From SCTM01 sp965279655 (GTDB lineage Bacteria > Pseudomonadota > Alphaproteobacteria > Rhodospirillales > Rhodospirillaceae): a stretch of DNA of 64,000 nucleotides. This document shows positions 1 to 8,192 of the stretch, one piece after another; positions within the stretch are counted from its first letter, which is position 1; each line of letters begins with the position of its first letter. The translations under genes were made by a program, and so were the position numbers. The DNA is taken from positions 4,526,001-4,590,000 of the forward strand of contig OZ257255.1 of NCBI GenBank assembly GCA_965279655.1. The letters are read 5' to 3'. The notes below the pieces were generated by a model, which searched no databases, was not told where the DNA came from, and saw only the letters and a list, made by a program, of their open reading frames with translations.

Positions 1-2
1 TC

Positions 3-962
3 ACCGGCGCGCCGCTCACGGTCGCCATGTTCAACGATTCCGCGATGCGTTCCTGGGTGAAGCGCACGGTGGCGAGCGTCCACCCGGATGCGGTGTTCCT
101 CTATTCCTCCGCGGTCGCCCAGTATCTCGAAGGCGTCGATCTGCACGGCGCTCCGGTGGTGATGGACTTCGTCGACGTGGATTCCGACAAATGGCGTCAG
201 TACGCCGCGGAAGCCAAGCCGCCCATGAAGTGGATCTACGCCCGCGAGGCCAAGCGCCTGCTCGCTTACGACCGCGCCGTCGCCAAGCGCAGCGATGCGG
301 CCGTGCTGGTCTCGGACGCGGAAGCGGCGCTGTTTCGCGAACTGGTGCCGGACGTGGCGGCGAAAACCCACGCCGTCGCCAACGGCATCGACTGCGAATA
401 CTTCGCCCCCACGCATCGCTTCGCTTCGCCGTTCACGTCCGCCGGGCCCCATCTGGTTTTCACCGGCACGATGGACTACCGCCCGAATGTGGATGCGGTG
501 ACGTGGTTCGCTCACGATATCCTCCCCCTGGTGCGCCAGTTCGCGCCCAAGGCCACATTCACGGTGGTGGGTGCCAAGCCCTCGCGCGACGTGCTCGCTC
601 TCGGTGCCATCCCAGGCGTCACCGTCACCGGCAAGGTCGACGATGTGCGGCCGTATCTGGCCTATGCGGATATTGTGGTGGCGCCGCTCCGGTTGGCGCG
701 CGGCATCCAGAACAAGGTCCTTGAGGGCATGGCCATGGGCCGCCCCGTGGTGACCACGCCGCAAGGGCTCGAAGGGATCGACGCGCGATCCGACCAGGAA
801 CTTCTCGTCGCCGGCAACCCCGCCGCGTTCGCCGCCGCCATCCAGGTGGCGCTGGCGCCAGGCGCGGAGAAGATCGGCTCGGCCGCGCGCACGCTCATGA
901 TCGGGTCCTATGCCTGGCCCAGCCGGCTTGCGGCGTTGGATCGCCTGCTGCCGGCGGCGTAG
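3..962 (+). CDS. Glycosyltransferase, TIGR03087-like (PEP-CTERM/XrtA-associated), 5' truncated
   Basis: The frame is open to the first base (…TGAPLTVA before the first Met at base 27), so the N-terminus lies outside the window; members of this family are about 400 residues and only about 320 are present. The C-terminal GT-B half is clear: a nucleotide-sugar region beginning LVFTGTMDYRPNVDAV, then APLRLARGIQNKVLEGMAMG, the usual acceptor-domain signature of family 1/4 transferases, then PVVTT. The FNDSAMRSWV and DVDSDKW segments are what I recall from the sugar transferases that accompany exosortase A loci. It probably adds a sugar to a lipid-linked exopolysaccharide intermediate at the cytoplasmic membrane. 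The exosortase itself is usually close to this gene, so it may lie just left of base 1. Confidence 0.85.
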   Translation, partial: TGAPLTVAMFNDSAMRSWVKRTVASVHPDAVFLYSSAVAQYLEGVDLHGAPVVMDFVDVDSDKWRQYAAEAKPPMKWIYAREAKRLLAYDRAVAKRSDAAVLVSDAEAALFRELVPDVAAKTHAVANGIDCEYFAPTHRFASPFTSAGPHLVFTGTMDYRPNVDAVTWFAHDILPLVRQFAPKATFTVVGAKPSRDVLALGAIPGVTVTGKVDDVRPYLAYADIVVAPLRLARGIQNKVLEGMAMGRPVVTTPQGLEGIDARSDQELLVAGNPAAFAAAIQVALAPGAEKIGSAARTLMIGSYAWPSRLAALDRLLPAA

Positions 963-1075
963 GCGAGGCCGTTCTCGGCGACAATGTTGCCGCAAGAGCG
1001 TTTGCACCTGCGAACCCGCGCTCCTATTGCTTTCAAAAGATGCGGGGACGGAAGCTCACACGATCTGGGTTGCAT

Positions 1076-2152
1076 ATGCTCGATTCATCCCGCGTCTTGG
1101 TCACCACGGTGATCCCCGCCTATCAGGCCGCGCGCTTCATCGCGCGGGCGCTGGAATCCGCCATCGCTCAGAACATCCCCAATCATGAGATCGTGGTGGT
1201 GGACGACGGAAGCACCGACGGCACGCGTGATGTGGTGCGCCGCTACGCCGACCATGGCGTGCGCCTCGTCGGCCATCGCACGTCCCGTGGTGTTTCCGCG
1301 GCGCGTAATACCGGGATCGAGGCGGCCCAGGGCGAGTTTGTCGCGTTCTTGGACGCGGACGACGAATGGCTGCCGACCAAACTTGCGCGCCAGCTTGAGT
1401 TTATCACCGGTAACCCGCGCATGAGCTTCGTCAGCTGCCGCGCCGACCTGCTCGACGAAGCGGGCAATAACAGCGGTGACATCTATCGCGGCGCCCCGCC
1501 GCCGAGTGGGCCCGAAGGGTGGCGCGCGCTATTGCTGCAGCCATGCGTGGCGACGCCCAGCGTGCTCGCGCGCCGCAGCGCCTTGACGGCCGTCGGCGGC
1601 TTCAATCCGTGGCTGCCGGTGGCGGAGGACCAGGATATGTGGATCCGCCTCGCCCTCACGGGTGACGTGGGCTACGTGCCGGAGACCCTGGTGCTGGTCT
1701 ACTCCACGCCAAACAGCCTTTCGAAAGCCAATATCCGCAAGCAGTCGGATGTCGTGCTGCCGATGATTCTCACCTACGTGGAACGCAATCGCGCGCGCCT
1801 GACCGATGCGGGCGCCCGTCACATCCTGGCCACACGCTATGGCAAGGCCGGGCGCGTCGCGATCGTTGCCGGCGAGATCGGCTACGGCCTGAGTTCGCTT
1901 GCGAAAGCCGTGAGCAACGGCGCGTCGGGGCTTGAAGCCGCCGTGTTCGTCGTGCGCGCGACAATCGTCGGCGCGCTCAAACGGCTCTTGCGTCAGGTGG
2001 GCGCCGTGCGCCCGAGCCCCTTACACGCGCATGGCGCTGCGGGCCGTGCGCACCAAGGTCCGTTCGAGCCCGGCGGGCGCTCCCGCTATCGCCCAGAGGG
2101 CCAGCTGGGTCGCCACGAATACGGCCGCACCCACCATCGTGCAGGCCAGTAG
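1076..2152 (+). CDS. Glycosyltransferase family 2
   Basis: A GT-A fold transferase: VTTVIPAYQAARF at the N-terminus, EIVVVDDGSTDGT as nucleotide-binding segment, RGVSAARNTGIEAAQGE, and the metal-binding DxD in FLDADDEWLP. I start it at ATG 1076 (MLDSSRVLV…); an upstream in-frame ATG at 1040 would only add an unlikely 12-residue leader. Upstream SD is weak. Homology-like sequence ends near residue 310 (…LKRLLRQVG); the last ~45 residues are His/Arg/Gly-rich and are read antisense to the 3' end of the flippase gene, with a 132-bp tail-to-tail overlap. That tail may be non-functional read-through after loss of an earlier stop. Substrate cannot be told from sequence; context says exopolysaccharide assembly. 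Confidence 0.85.
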   Translation: MLDSSRVLVTTVIPAYQAARFIARALESAIAQNIPNHEIVVVDDGSTDGTRDVVRRYADHGVRLVGHRTSRGVSAARNTGIEAAQGEFVAFLDADDEWLPTKLARQLEFITGNPRMSFVSCRADLLDEAGNNSGDIYRGAPPPSGPEGWRALLLQPCVATPSVLARRSALTAVGGFNPWLPVAEDQDMWIRLALTGDVGYVPETLVLVYSTPNSLSKANIRKQSDVVLPMILTYVERNRARLTDAGARHILATRYGKAGRVAIVAGEIGYGLSSLAKAVSNGASGLEAAVFVVRATIVGALKRLLRQVGAVRPSPLHAHGAAGRAHQGPFEPGGRSRYRPEGQLGRHEYGRTHHRAGQ

Positions 2153-3520
2153 GCGTAAGAACGGCATATCCGGCGAGTGCGCGGACTGCTCGAATGCTTT
2201 CACCGCTACGGCCATCGCCGCTGCCGCCACCGGCGGACGCCACACGGCGCGCGCAAGCTGAAGCCACGTCACCGGTAGGATTTGGCGCAGGCGGATGAAG
2301 AAGGTGGGAATCAGCAGGATCGCGACGGCCAGCTTCGCCATGGCGAAATAGATCAGCGCGCCGGCGGTGGCCGCCCAGATCATGCATGGCACGTACAGGG
2401 CCACGCGCATCCACGTCTGGATCGCCGACAAACGGCTCTCGCCCGCGGCGTTCAGCACCGGGAAGACCGTGTTGCAGATGCCGTTGATGCCCGCTGCAAT
2501 GGCGAACCACGCCACGAGCGGCGCAATGTCGGCCCACTTGGATCCCAGCATCACGACGACAAGATCCGGCGCGACCAAAGCGATGCCGACCGATGTGGCC
2601 ACGGCGATGGTCGTGATGCCCGACAAAACCTGAAGGTAAGCATGGGCGAGTTCGCCCAAGTTTCCGGCCAGGCGCGCATAGTTCGGAAACAGCGCGCGGG
2701 CGACGGGATCGAGCACCTCTGTCACCGGCAGCTGGCCGATTTCCGTGCCCACGGCGTACTTTCCGAGATCGCTGGGGGCGGCGACGCCGGCCACCACCAC
2801 TTCGTCGATGCGGCCTTCGAGGTAGCGGCCGAGAGAGGCGAACAACAGCCAGACCGAATAACCCCACAGCTCCTTGAAACGCGACAGGTCCAGGCGCGGC
2901 CGGAACGGATGCATGATGTAGCTCAGGGCGACTTCCAGCGCGTGGCCCACGACCACGCCCACCGCCAACGCCCAATAGCTGTGCCACGTGAGGGCGAGTG
3001 TCAGGGTGACGCCGAAGGTCAGCAGTTTGCGCGTGAGCCCGAACTGGAACTCCTTCGCGAAATTCAGATTGCGGCGGAAATCCACTGTGCCGATGTTCAC
3101 CAGGCCGCCGAGGAACAGCCGCAGCGACAGCAGCTGGATCACCGGCACGATGCGTTCGTCATCGAAGTACAGCGGCGCCAGGGGCGCGATGGCGACGATC
3201 AGGATCGACAGTGTCGTATTGAGCCCCAGCCCCATGGTCCAAGCGCTGTCGTAGTGGCTGCGGTCCGGGTTGGGATGGCGGATCAACGCGTACTGGCACT
3301 CGATGTCGCTGAACACCTCAATGAAACCGATCAGCAGCATCGCCATGGCCATCACGCCGAAGTCCGCCGGCGTCAGCACGCGCGCGAGCACTATCGTCGA
3401 CACCAGGCCGATGCCGCGTACGGCGAAGCGCATGCCGACCATCCACGTCGAGCCGGAAATGAGCCGGCGGCTCAGCGGAACGGCAAGCGCATCCGGTGCT
3501 GCGGTGATGTGCTCGGTCAT
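2021..3520 (-). CDS. Polysaccharide flippase, Wzx/MATE-like membrane protein
   Basis: About 499 residues with roughly a dozen hydrophobic helices and the opening ISGSTWMVGMRFAVRGIGLVSTIVLARVLTPADFGV, characteristic of the oligosaccharide flippase (Polysacc_synt/MOP) superfamily. Such proteins move undecaprenyl-diphosphate-linked repeat units across the inner membrane. The start is ATG 3520 (MTEHITAAPDAL), which overlaps the stop of the upstream ligase gene in an ATGA, so translation is probably coupled; an in-frame Met further upstream would lie inside the ligase gene. Length is normal for the family. Flippase and ligase together define the export half of the polysaccharide pathway in this locus. 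Confidence 0.88.
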   Translation of the reverse strand: MTEHITAAPDALAVPLSRRLISGSTWMVGMRFAVRGIGLVSTIVLARVLTPADFGVMAMAMLLIGFIEVFSDIECQYALIRHPNPDRSHYDSAWTMGLGLNTTLSILIVAIAPLAPLYFDDERIVPVIQLLSLRLFLGGLVNIGTVDFRRNLNFAKEFQFGLTRKLLTFGVTLTLALTWHSYWALAVGVVVGHALEVALSYIMHPFRPRLDLSRFKELWGYSVWLLFASLGRYLEGRIDEVVVAGVAAPSDLGKYAVGTEIGQLPVTEVLDPVARALFPNYARLAGNLGELAHAYLQVLSGITTIAVATSVGIALVAPDLVVVMLGSKWADIAPLVAWFAIAAGINGICNTVFPVLNAAGESRLSAIQTWMRVALYVPCMIWAATAGALIYFAMAKLAVAILLIPTFFIRLRQILPVTWLQLARAVWRPPVAAAAMAVAVKAFEQSAHSPDMPFLRLLACTMVGAAVFVATQLALWAIAGAPAGLERTLVRTARSAMRV

Positions 3521-4818
3521 GCGGCGAGCGGATTGGGGTTGTTTGCGCCGGATACCTCTGACTTGCGCCACACGGTTGTCTTCGCGGTCCCGACGTGGCG
3601 TTCGACCAACGCGCGCAGCACAGCGCCGGCGGCAAGCAGGACCAGGAAGCCGTCGTAGTAGGCCATGGGCAGGGCAGCGCCGCCGACCATGAAGCCGATC
3701 ACCGACACCTGCAGGGCGCGGGCAAGATCGGACGCCCAGAGCAAGTCTGGCCGGTCGCGGCAGAGTTTCGGTATCCGCACGAGATTGCGCCAGGCGACGA
3801 AGATCATGACGAGGTACAGTCCGAGGCCGACGAAGCCGTGCTCGCCCAGCACCATGAAATAGATGCTATGTGAAGCGCGCGGCTTGGCTTCCGGCAGGTA
3901 CTTCATCCAGATCACGTCCTGGCGCGGCCCGTCGAAGCCCGCACCGAGCGGACGTTCCAGCGCTGAGTCCCATGCCACACGCCAGGCGTCGAGGCGGCCT
4001 TGGAAGGAGGAATCCTCCGACGCCGTCTGGATGGTCGAGATGCGGTCCGCGTATTTCTGCGGCATGAACACCACGGCCATCAGCCCGACCATGATCGCCA
4101 CCGCCATGGTCGCGGCCTTGGCGCGGCTCTTGGTCCACAGGAACAGCAACATCGCGGCCAGCGCGATCAGCCCGCCGCGCGAATAGCTGCCCAGCACGCT
4201 GATCACGGTCAATCCCATGGCCGCCAGCAGGCCGAGGCGCAGCAATTTGTGTTGGGTGTGTATACGCAGGTAGTTGATCACCGGCACGGTGATGATGCAG
4301 GCGAGCGCGAGGGAGTTGTTGTCTTCGATCATGGTCGCCGGCGGGCCGAACACGATGTAGTTGCCCGCGGTCGCCAGCATGAACGCGCCGCCCTTCACGC
4401 CGTAGAAGCCGATGGAGACCGCCACCATCCACAACAGGCCGATCAGGCGCACCCGGTTGGTGACCATCACCATCACCATGAACACCAGGGCAACGGTCTT
4501 GATGTTGCGGTCCCACAATGGGGTCGTCATCTCCGGCACCGGTGCCGCGAGCGTGGTGATCGAGATCCAGGCGGCGAACAGCCCCAACAGCACCGCGAAC
4601 GGCGTAAGCTCGAATGTCTTGCGCTCTTTGGAGAACAGCCAGGACCCGATCGTCACCGCCGCCACCACCATGTTCAGCGGCAGCTCCTGCACGAAGTACA
4701 TGGACCGGTGCGGGTTGTTGATGGCCAGCCAGACCCAGGAATACAGGCCGACGATGGGGAAGCGGAAGGTGAGCCCCAAAAGCACCGCGAGCGTGAGGAG
4801 GAGGGAGAGATCCCTCAT
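3517..4818 (-). CDS. O-antigen ligase-like polymerase, exosortase A-associated (TIGR03097-like)
   Basis: A 433-residue polytopic membrane protein. It opens MRDLSLLLTLAVLLGLTF and carries LYSWVWLAINNPHRSMYF, a segment I associate with putative O-glycosylation ligases of exosortase A systems. The Wzy/WaaL central signature is visible: GSYSRGGLIAL and, after SFQGRLDAWRVAWDSALERPLGAGFD, the large periplasmic loop with RASHSIYFMVLGEHGFVGL (conserved His). It should polymerise the glycan or transfer it to protein at the periplasmic face. It is first in a two-gene minus-strand operon, overlapping the flippase by 4 bp. A perfect 7-bp inverted repeat lies 26 bp upstream of its start. Confidence 0.87.
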   Translation of the reverse strand: MRDLSLLLTLAVLLGLTFRFPIVGLYSWVWLAINNPHRSMYFVQELPLNMVVAAVTIGSWLFSKERKTFELTPFAVLLGLFAAWISITTLAAPVPEMTTPLWDRNIKTVALVFMVMVMVTNRVRLIGLLWMVAVSIGFYGVKGGAFMLATAGNYIVFGPPATMIEDNNSLALACIITVPVINYLRIHTQHKLLRLGLLAAMGLTVISVLGSYSRGGLIALAAMLLFLWTKSRAKAATMAVAIMVGLMAVVFMPQKYADRISTIQTASEDSSFQGRLDAWRVAWDSALERPLGAGFDGPRQDVIWMKYLPEAKPRASHSIYFMVLGEHGFVGLGLYLVMIFVAWRNLVRIPKLCRDRPDLLWASDLARALQVSVIGFMVGGAALPMAYYDGFLVLLAAGAVLRALVERHVGTAKTTVWRKSEVSGANNPNPLAA

Positions 4819-4843
4819 GGGCGGCGCCTACTAAACTGGAATG

Positions 4844-4860
4844 GCCCGCAAATATTGCGG
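4844..4860. promoter_or_regulatory. Perfect inverted repeat between divergent ligase and 69-aa gene
   Basis: CCCGCAA-ATA-TTGCGGG is a perfect 7-bp stem with a 3-nt loop in the 184-bp divergent spacer between the ligase gene (minus) and the small membrane protein gene (plus). It could be an operator or an mRNA hairpin in the ligase leader. No T-run follows, so it is not an intrinsic terminator. The rest of the spacer shows nothing I can name. Confidence 0.4.
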
Positions 4861-5002
4861 GTGACCTGCTGCAATAAACGGGACTAGGGCCAAAAGGTTC
4901 TTCGCCCTTTGGTGGCCGAAGCCCTGCTTATGCAGGGGCGTTGGCGGGCCGTTTTTCCACCATTGGCGTTATAGCGGCAGGTCCCCGCTTCGAGGCTTTC
5001 CC

Positions 5003-5212
5003 ATGGACGCCCTGCTGCTGCTCTCCGCCGAGGCCGTTGTGCTCGGAATCGCGATCTGGGTCGTGATGATGGATTCCAAGCCGGCGGACGAAGTGAGCCG
5101 CCTGCTCGACATGCGGGCCCGGCCCATCGCCAAGAAGCGCTTCGGCATGACCGCGCTCCTGCGGCCCGCGACACCGCGACCCTTCCGGCGCCCCGGCGCG
5201 GCCCGCCCCTAA
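5003..5212 (+). CDS. Small single-pass membrane protein, unknown
   Basis: 69 residues: a hydrophobic helix from residue 2 to about 22 (LLLLSAEAVVLGIAIWVVMM) followed by a basic Pro/Arg-rich cytoplasmic tail. I do not recognise the family. Support for reality is mostly contextual: its TAA stop abuts the ATG of the next gene without a spacer (TAAATG), which is typical of translational coupling, and the codon pattern follows the local high-GC bias. It may be a membrane partner of the exported protein encoded downstream. Confidence 0.6.
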   Translation: MDALLLLSAEAVVLGIAIWVVMMDSKPADEVSRLLDMRARPIAKKRFGMTALLRPATPRPFRRPGAARP

Positions 5213-6913
5213 ATGCCCGATCGGCGCTCGGCGCTCCTCCTTGCTGCCGGCGCGGCATGGACCGCTACGGCGCGCTCCGCTACGCCTGACCTGCGTGCCA
5301 CGATAAAGCTGAACGGGCGCGAGTATGTCTTCGCCGCCGCGCAAGGAGAGAACCTGGGTGACTTCACCTCGGAGATCGGCCGGTTCACGCAAGGTTGCAT
5401 CCGCGCGACCCACCCCGACTTGCCGATGACCGTGTTCTTTCGGCCTGACCGCGCGAGCGATCGGGTCGAAGTGGTGTTCGAACTCGGTAAGCCCCTGGCC
5501 CGCGCGCCGGACAATCTCGGTGCCTATACCGCGGTGGTCGCCAACGGCGCGGAGACGTTGGCGACGGTCGACGTGCCGCAGCACTTCTGGTTCTCCCGCT
5601 GGCGCTGGCAATCCGCGCCGCGTCCCGTTGTCGGTAACGTGGACGATCTGCTGGCGCGCCATCTGCTGCCGCCCTATGCGCACGAAGGGGCGGAAAACAA
5701 ATCCGCGAAGTCGGTCGCCAAAGGATTGCCCGCCGCTGGCGCCGCAACGGCCAAGGGCGCGGCCTTGGGCTTCGGCAAGGCGCCTACGGGCAAATCCACC
5801 CGCGTCGAAGGCGCTTCCTACGTGATCATGGGCATGGCGGGATTGCAGCCGAAGATGGGCACGACCGGAGAGCGCATCGATATCGGCCTACAGACGGAAA
5901 CACAGGCGCGCTTCATCTGCACCGGCGACACGGAAGCGCTCGCGCAGGTGCGCGCGCAAGCGGAGGCGGGCGGAACGTGTCCCTGGCACATCCGCGACGA
6001 ATGCACCGGCGCCCCCGTGGACCTCGACGCCAATCCGCGCATGAGTTGGTACGACGAGCCGCGCGGCGGGCCCGATCCGTTCGTGCGGCGCACCGAAGCC
6101 GATGTGAAGCTCGACACCGCGCATGTGCCTGCGCTGGCGTACTTGCCGTATCTGCTCACGGGCGATCCGTACCATCTGGAGGATGTGCAATTCGCCGCTA
6201 ACTGGCCGCGCGGCTGGCATCCGCCGGCCTCGCGCTTCGCCGTCGATCAAACCCGCGCCTTCGCCTGGGGCACGCGCGATCTGGCCTGCGCGGCGAAAGT
6301 CACGCCCGCGACGGTGCCGCGCTGGCTGCTGCCCCAAAGCTATTTCCAGAAAAGCCTCAGCGCTTGGCAGCGCCACATGACGGACCATTTCGTGAAAGAT
6401 CCGGACCCGATCCACGCGGTGTTCCGCGCGCTGGAGGATCCGGGCTCCACCCGCGACGAAGGTCCCACCACGCCCGCCGGCAGCTACATGCCCCCGTGGC
6501 AAAGCGAGTTCGTCAACGCGGTGATCGGTTGGATCGTGATGATGGGCTACGGCGAATGGAAGCCGTTCTTCGACTGGCACATCGGCAGCACCATCGCCCG
6601 CACCAATGGCAAGAGCGGCTGGCAGCGCCATCAATCGACGCCCTATCGCATCCTGCTGCGGGAGAACGCGCGGGCGCCTTATCTGAAGTCTTGGCGTGAG
6701 GCCTATGCGCTGCAGGCCCGCATGTGGAAGTGGGAACGCGACGACCCCAACGCCATCACCGATGAGGACCTGACGTATTTCTTCTACACCCGCGGTGCCT
6801 TGGTGATGGCCAAGCATCTCGGCGTGCGCGAGGCAGAGATGTGTCTCGACTGGATCGAGGCGCAGCTGCAAGCACGTGGTGCGGTGCTGCCCTATAAGTG
6901 GCGGCTGGCTTAA
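5213..6913 (+). CDS. Exported protein of unknown function, 566 aa
   Basis: The N-terminus (MPDRRSALLLAAGAAWTATARSA) is a signal peptide, probably cleaved near residue 23, so the mature protein should be periplasmic or secreted. The N-terminal third (LRATIKLNGREYVFAAAQGE…) looks beta-rich. The C-terminal two thirds contain AFAWGTRDLACAA, YMPPWQSEFVNAVIGWIVMMG and many Trp and His residues, which recalls the helical (alpha/alpha)-barrel of carbohydrate-active proteins. I cannot assign a family. It starts directly at the stop of the small membrane protein and ends in a 4-bp tail-to-tail overlap with the next GT4 gene. In this locus a role in processing or sensing the polysaccharide is plausible, but that is inference. 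Confidence 0.7.
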   Translation: MPDRRSALLLAAGAAWTATARSATPDLRATIKLNGREYVFAAAQGENLGDFTSEIGRFTQGCIRATHPDLPMTVFFRPDRASDRVEVVFELGKPLARAPDNLGAYTAVVANGAETLATVDVPQHFWFSRWRWQSAPRPVVGNVDDLLARHLLPPYAHEGAENKSAKSVAKGLPAAGAATAKGAALGFGKAPTGKSTRVEGASYVIMGMAGLQPKMGTTGERIDIGLQTETQARFICTGDTEALAQVRAQAEAGGTCPWHIRDECTGAPVDLDANPRMSWYDEPRGGPDPFVRRTEADVKLDTAHVPALAYLPYLLTGDPYHLEDVQFAANWPRGWHPPASRFAVDQTRAFAWGTRDLACAAKVTPATVPRWLLPQSYFQKSLSAWQRHMTDHFVKDPDPIHAVFRALEDPGSTRDEGPTTPAGSYMPPWQSEFVNAVIGWIVMMGYGEWKPFFDWHIGSTIARTNGKSGWQRHQSTPYRILLRENARAPYLKSWREAYALQARMWKWERDDPNAITDEDLTYFFYTRGALVMAKHLGVREAEMCLDWIEAQLQARGAVLPYKWRLA

Positions 6914-8127
6914 GCCGCCGTCAGATGCGGCGTCGCGGCGACCGGCGCGCGGCCCGACACGATCTCCCGGAACAACCGTAGCTGTCCCTCTGTCGTCGAA
7001 TCCCAGCTGAAGCGCGTCGCGTAGCGCCGCGTGAGCCCGCGATCCGGCATCGTTGCTCGCAGCATCCTGATTCCGGCGACGATCCCGGCGGCGGAGCGCT
7101 CCGGCATCAGCACGCCGGCTTCGGGGCGCGCGACGACTTCCGGCGTGCCCCAGATGCGGCTGGCGACCACCGGTGATCCACAGGCCATGGATTCCAAGAG
7201 CACGTTCGCCCAGCCTTCGCGGCTGGACGCGAGAATCGACGCATCCACCGCGCCGTAGAGCTTGGGCAACTGTCCGTGCGGCACCACACCCAGCAAGCGT
7301 ACGCGCTCGCTCACACCATAGCGTTGCGCCAGTGCGGCAAGGTTGTCGTGCTCCGGCCCAGCACCGGCAATCAACAGCGTGACGCCCGGCAGGTCGCGCA
7401 GGGCTTCCACGATCAGGTGATGACCCTTGCGTTCGATCAACTGTCCGACCGAAGCGACGGAGAACCCCGTGAGGCCGTAGTCGGCGCGCGCCTGGGCGCG
7501 TTCCGCCGGCGTCATGGGCTTGAAGGTGTCGAGATCGACACCGTTGCGCAACGCGGTCACACGTTTGGGCGCGACGCCGAGTTCGACTAAGGAATCCTTC
7601 AGCGCCTGGCACACGGTAATCATGTGAGACGCCTGGTCCGCGGCCCACTGGATCTGTTTGCGCGGCAGGGTGTGCTGCGGGATCTGGTTCAAGTCCGTGC
7701 CGCGCCCGGTGATGACCAGCGGCTTGTTGAACCACTTGCCGAGCATCGCCGCCGCGACGCCGTCCGGATAGAAATAGTGCGCATCCAGCACATCGAAGTC
7801 ATAGCCATCGCGGATGATGCGTGCGATCACCGCCCGCTGCGACAGGGCCAACAGCGTCGGCGCGATGGTCATGCCGATCTTCGGGATCACGGGATAGCGC
7901 GGATGTAGGACGGACAGGCCGTGGCGGGTTTCCGCCCGCGGCACGTCCGCGTACATGCCGTATTTGCCGGTCCATGCACCACGGAAGGGGAACCAAGGCA
8001 CCGGTGCCACCACACGCACCTCTGCCTCGCCGGTCGCCGCGAGATGCCGCAAGCGGTTCTCAACGAACACACCGTGAATCGGTTGAGCGGCGTTCGGGTA
8101 CAGGGTGGTGAAGCTCAATATCCGCAT
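6910..8127 (-). CDS. Glycosyltransferase family 4
   Basis: 405 residues of GT-B fold. N-terminal domain: MRILSFTTLYPNAAQPIHGVFVENRLR, with a typical acceptor-side VLDAHYFYPDGVAAAML. C-terminal donor domain: VASVGQLIERKGHHLIVEAL, LLIAGAGPE, and the E-x7-E motif region SREGWANVLLESMACGSPVVAS. It transfers a nucleotide-activated sugar, retaining configuration. It shares a 65-bp divergent spacer with the deacetylase-like gene. PEP-CTERM/XrtA clusters normally contain several such enzymes; I cannot say which linkage this one forms. Confidence 0.9.
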   Translation of the reverse strand: MRILSFTTLYPNAAQPIHGVFVENRLRHLAATGEAEVRVVAPVPWFPFRGAWTGKYGMYADVPRAETRHGLSVLHPRYPVIPKIGMTIAPTLLALSQRAVIARIIRDGYDFDVLDAHYFYPDGVAAAMLGKWFNKPLVITGRGTDLNQIPQHTLPRKQIQWAADQASHMITVCQALKDSLVELGVAPKRVTALRNGVDLDTFKPMTPAERAQARADYGLTGFSVASVGQLIERKGHHLIVEALRDLPGVTLLIAGAGPEHDNLAALAQRYGVSERVRLLGVVPHGQLPKLYGAVDASILASSREGWANVLLESMACGSPVVASRIWGTPEVVARPEAGVLMPERSAAGIVAGIRMLRATMPDRGLTRRYATRFSWDSTTEGQLRLFREIVSGRAPVAATPHLTAA

Positions 8128-8192
8128 GAACCTGGCAATCGCGATGATTTGTCGTCGCTTTTCCGAACGTCCGAGGCGTCCGCGCGTTACGC

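Noticed and set aside
2282..3658. 458-codon plus-strand frame opposite the flippase and ligase genes
   Set aside because: Antisense shadow; protein is His/Gln/Arg-rich with no membrane or domain pattern, while the minus strand encodes a clear flippase.
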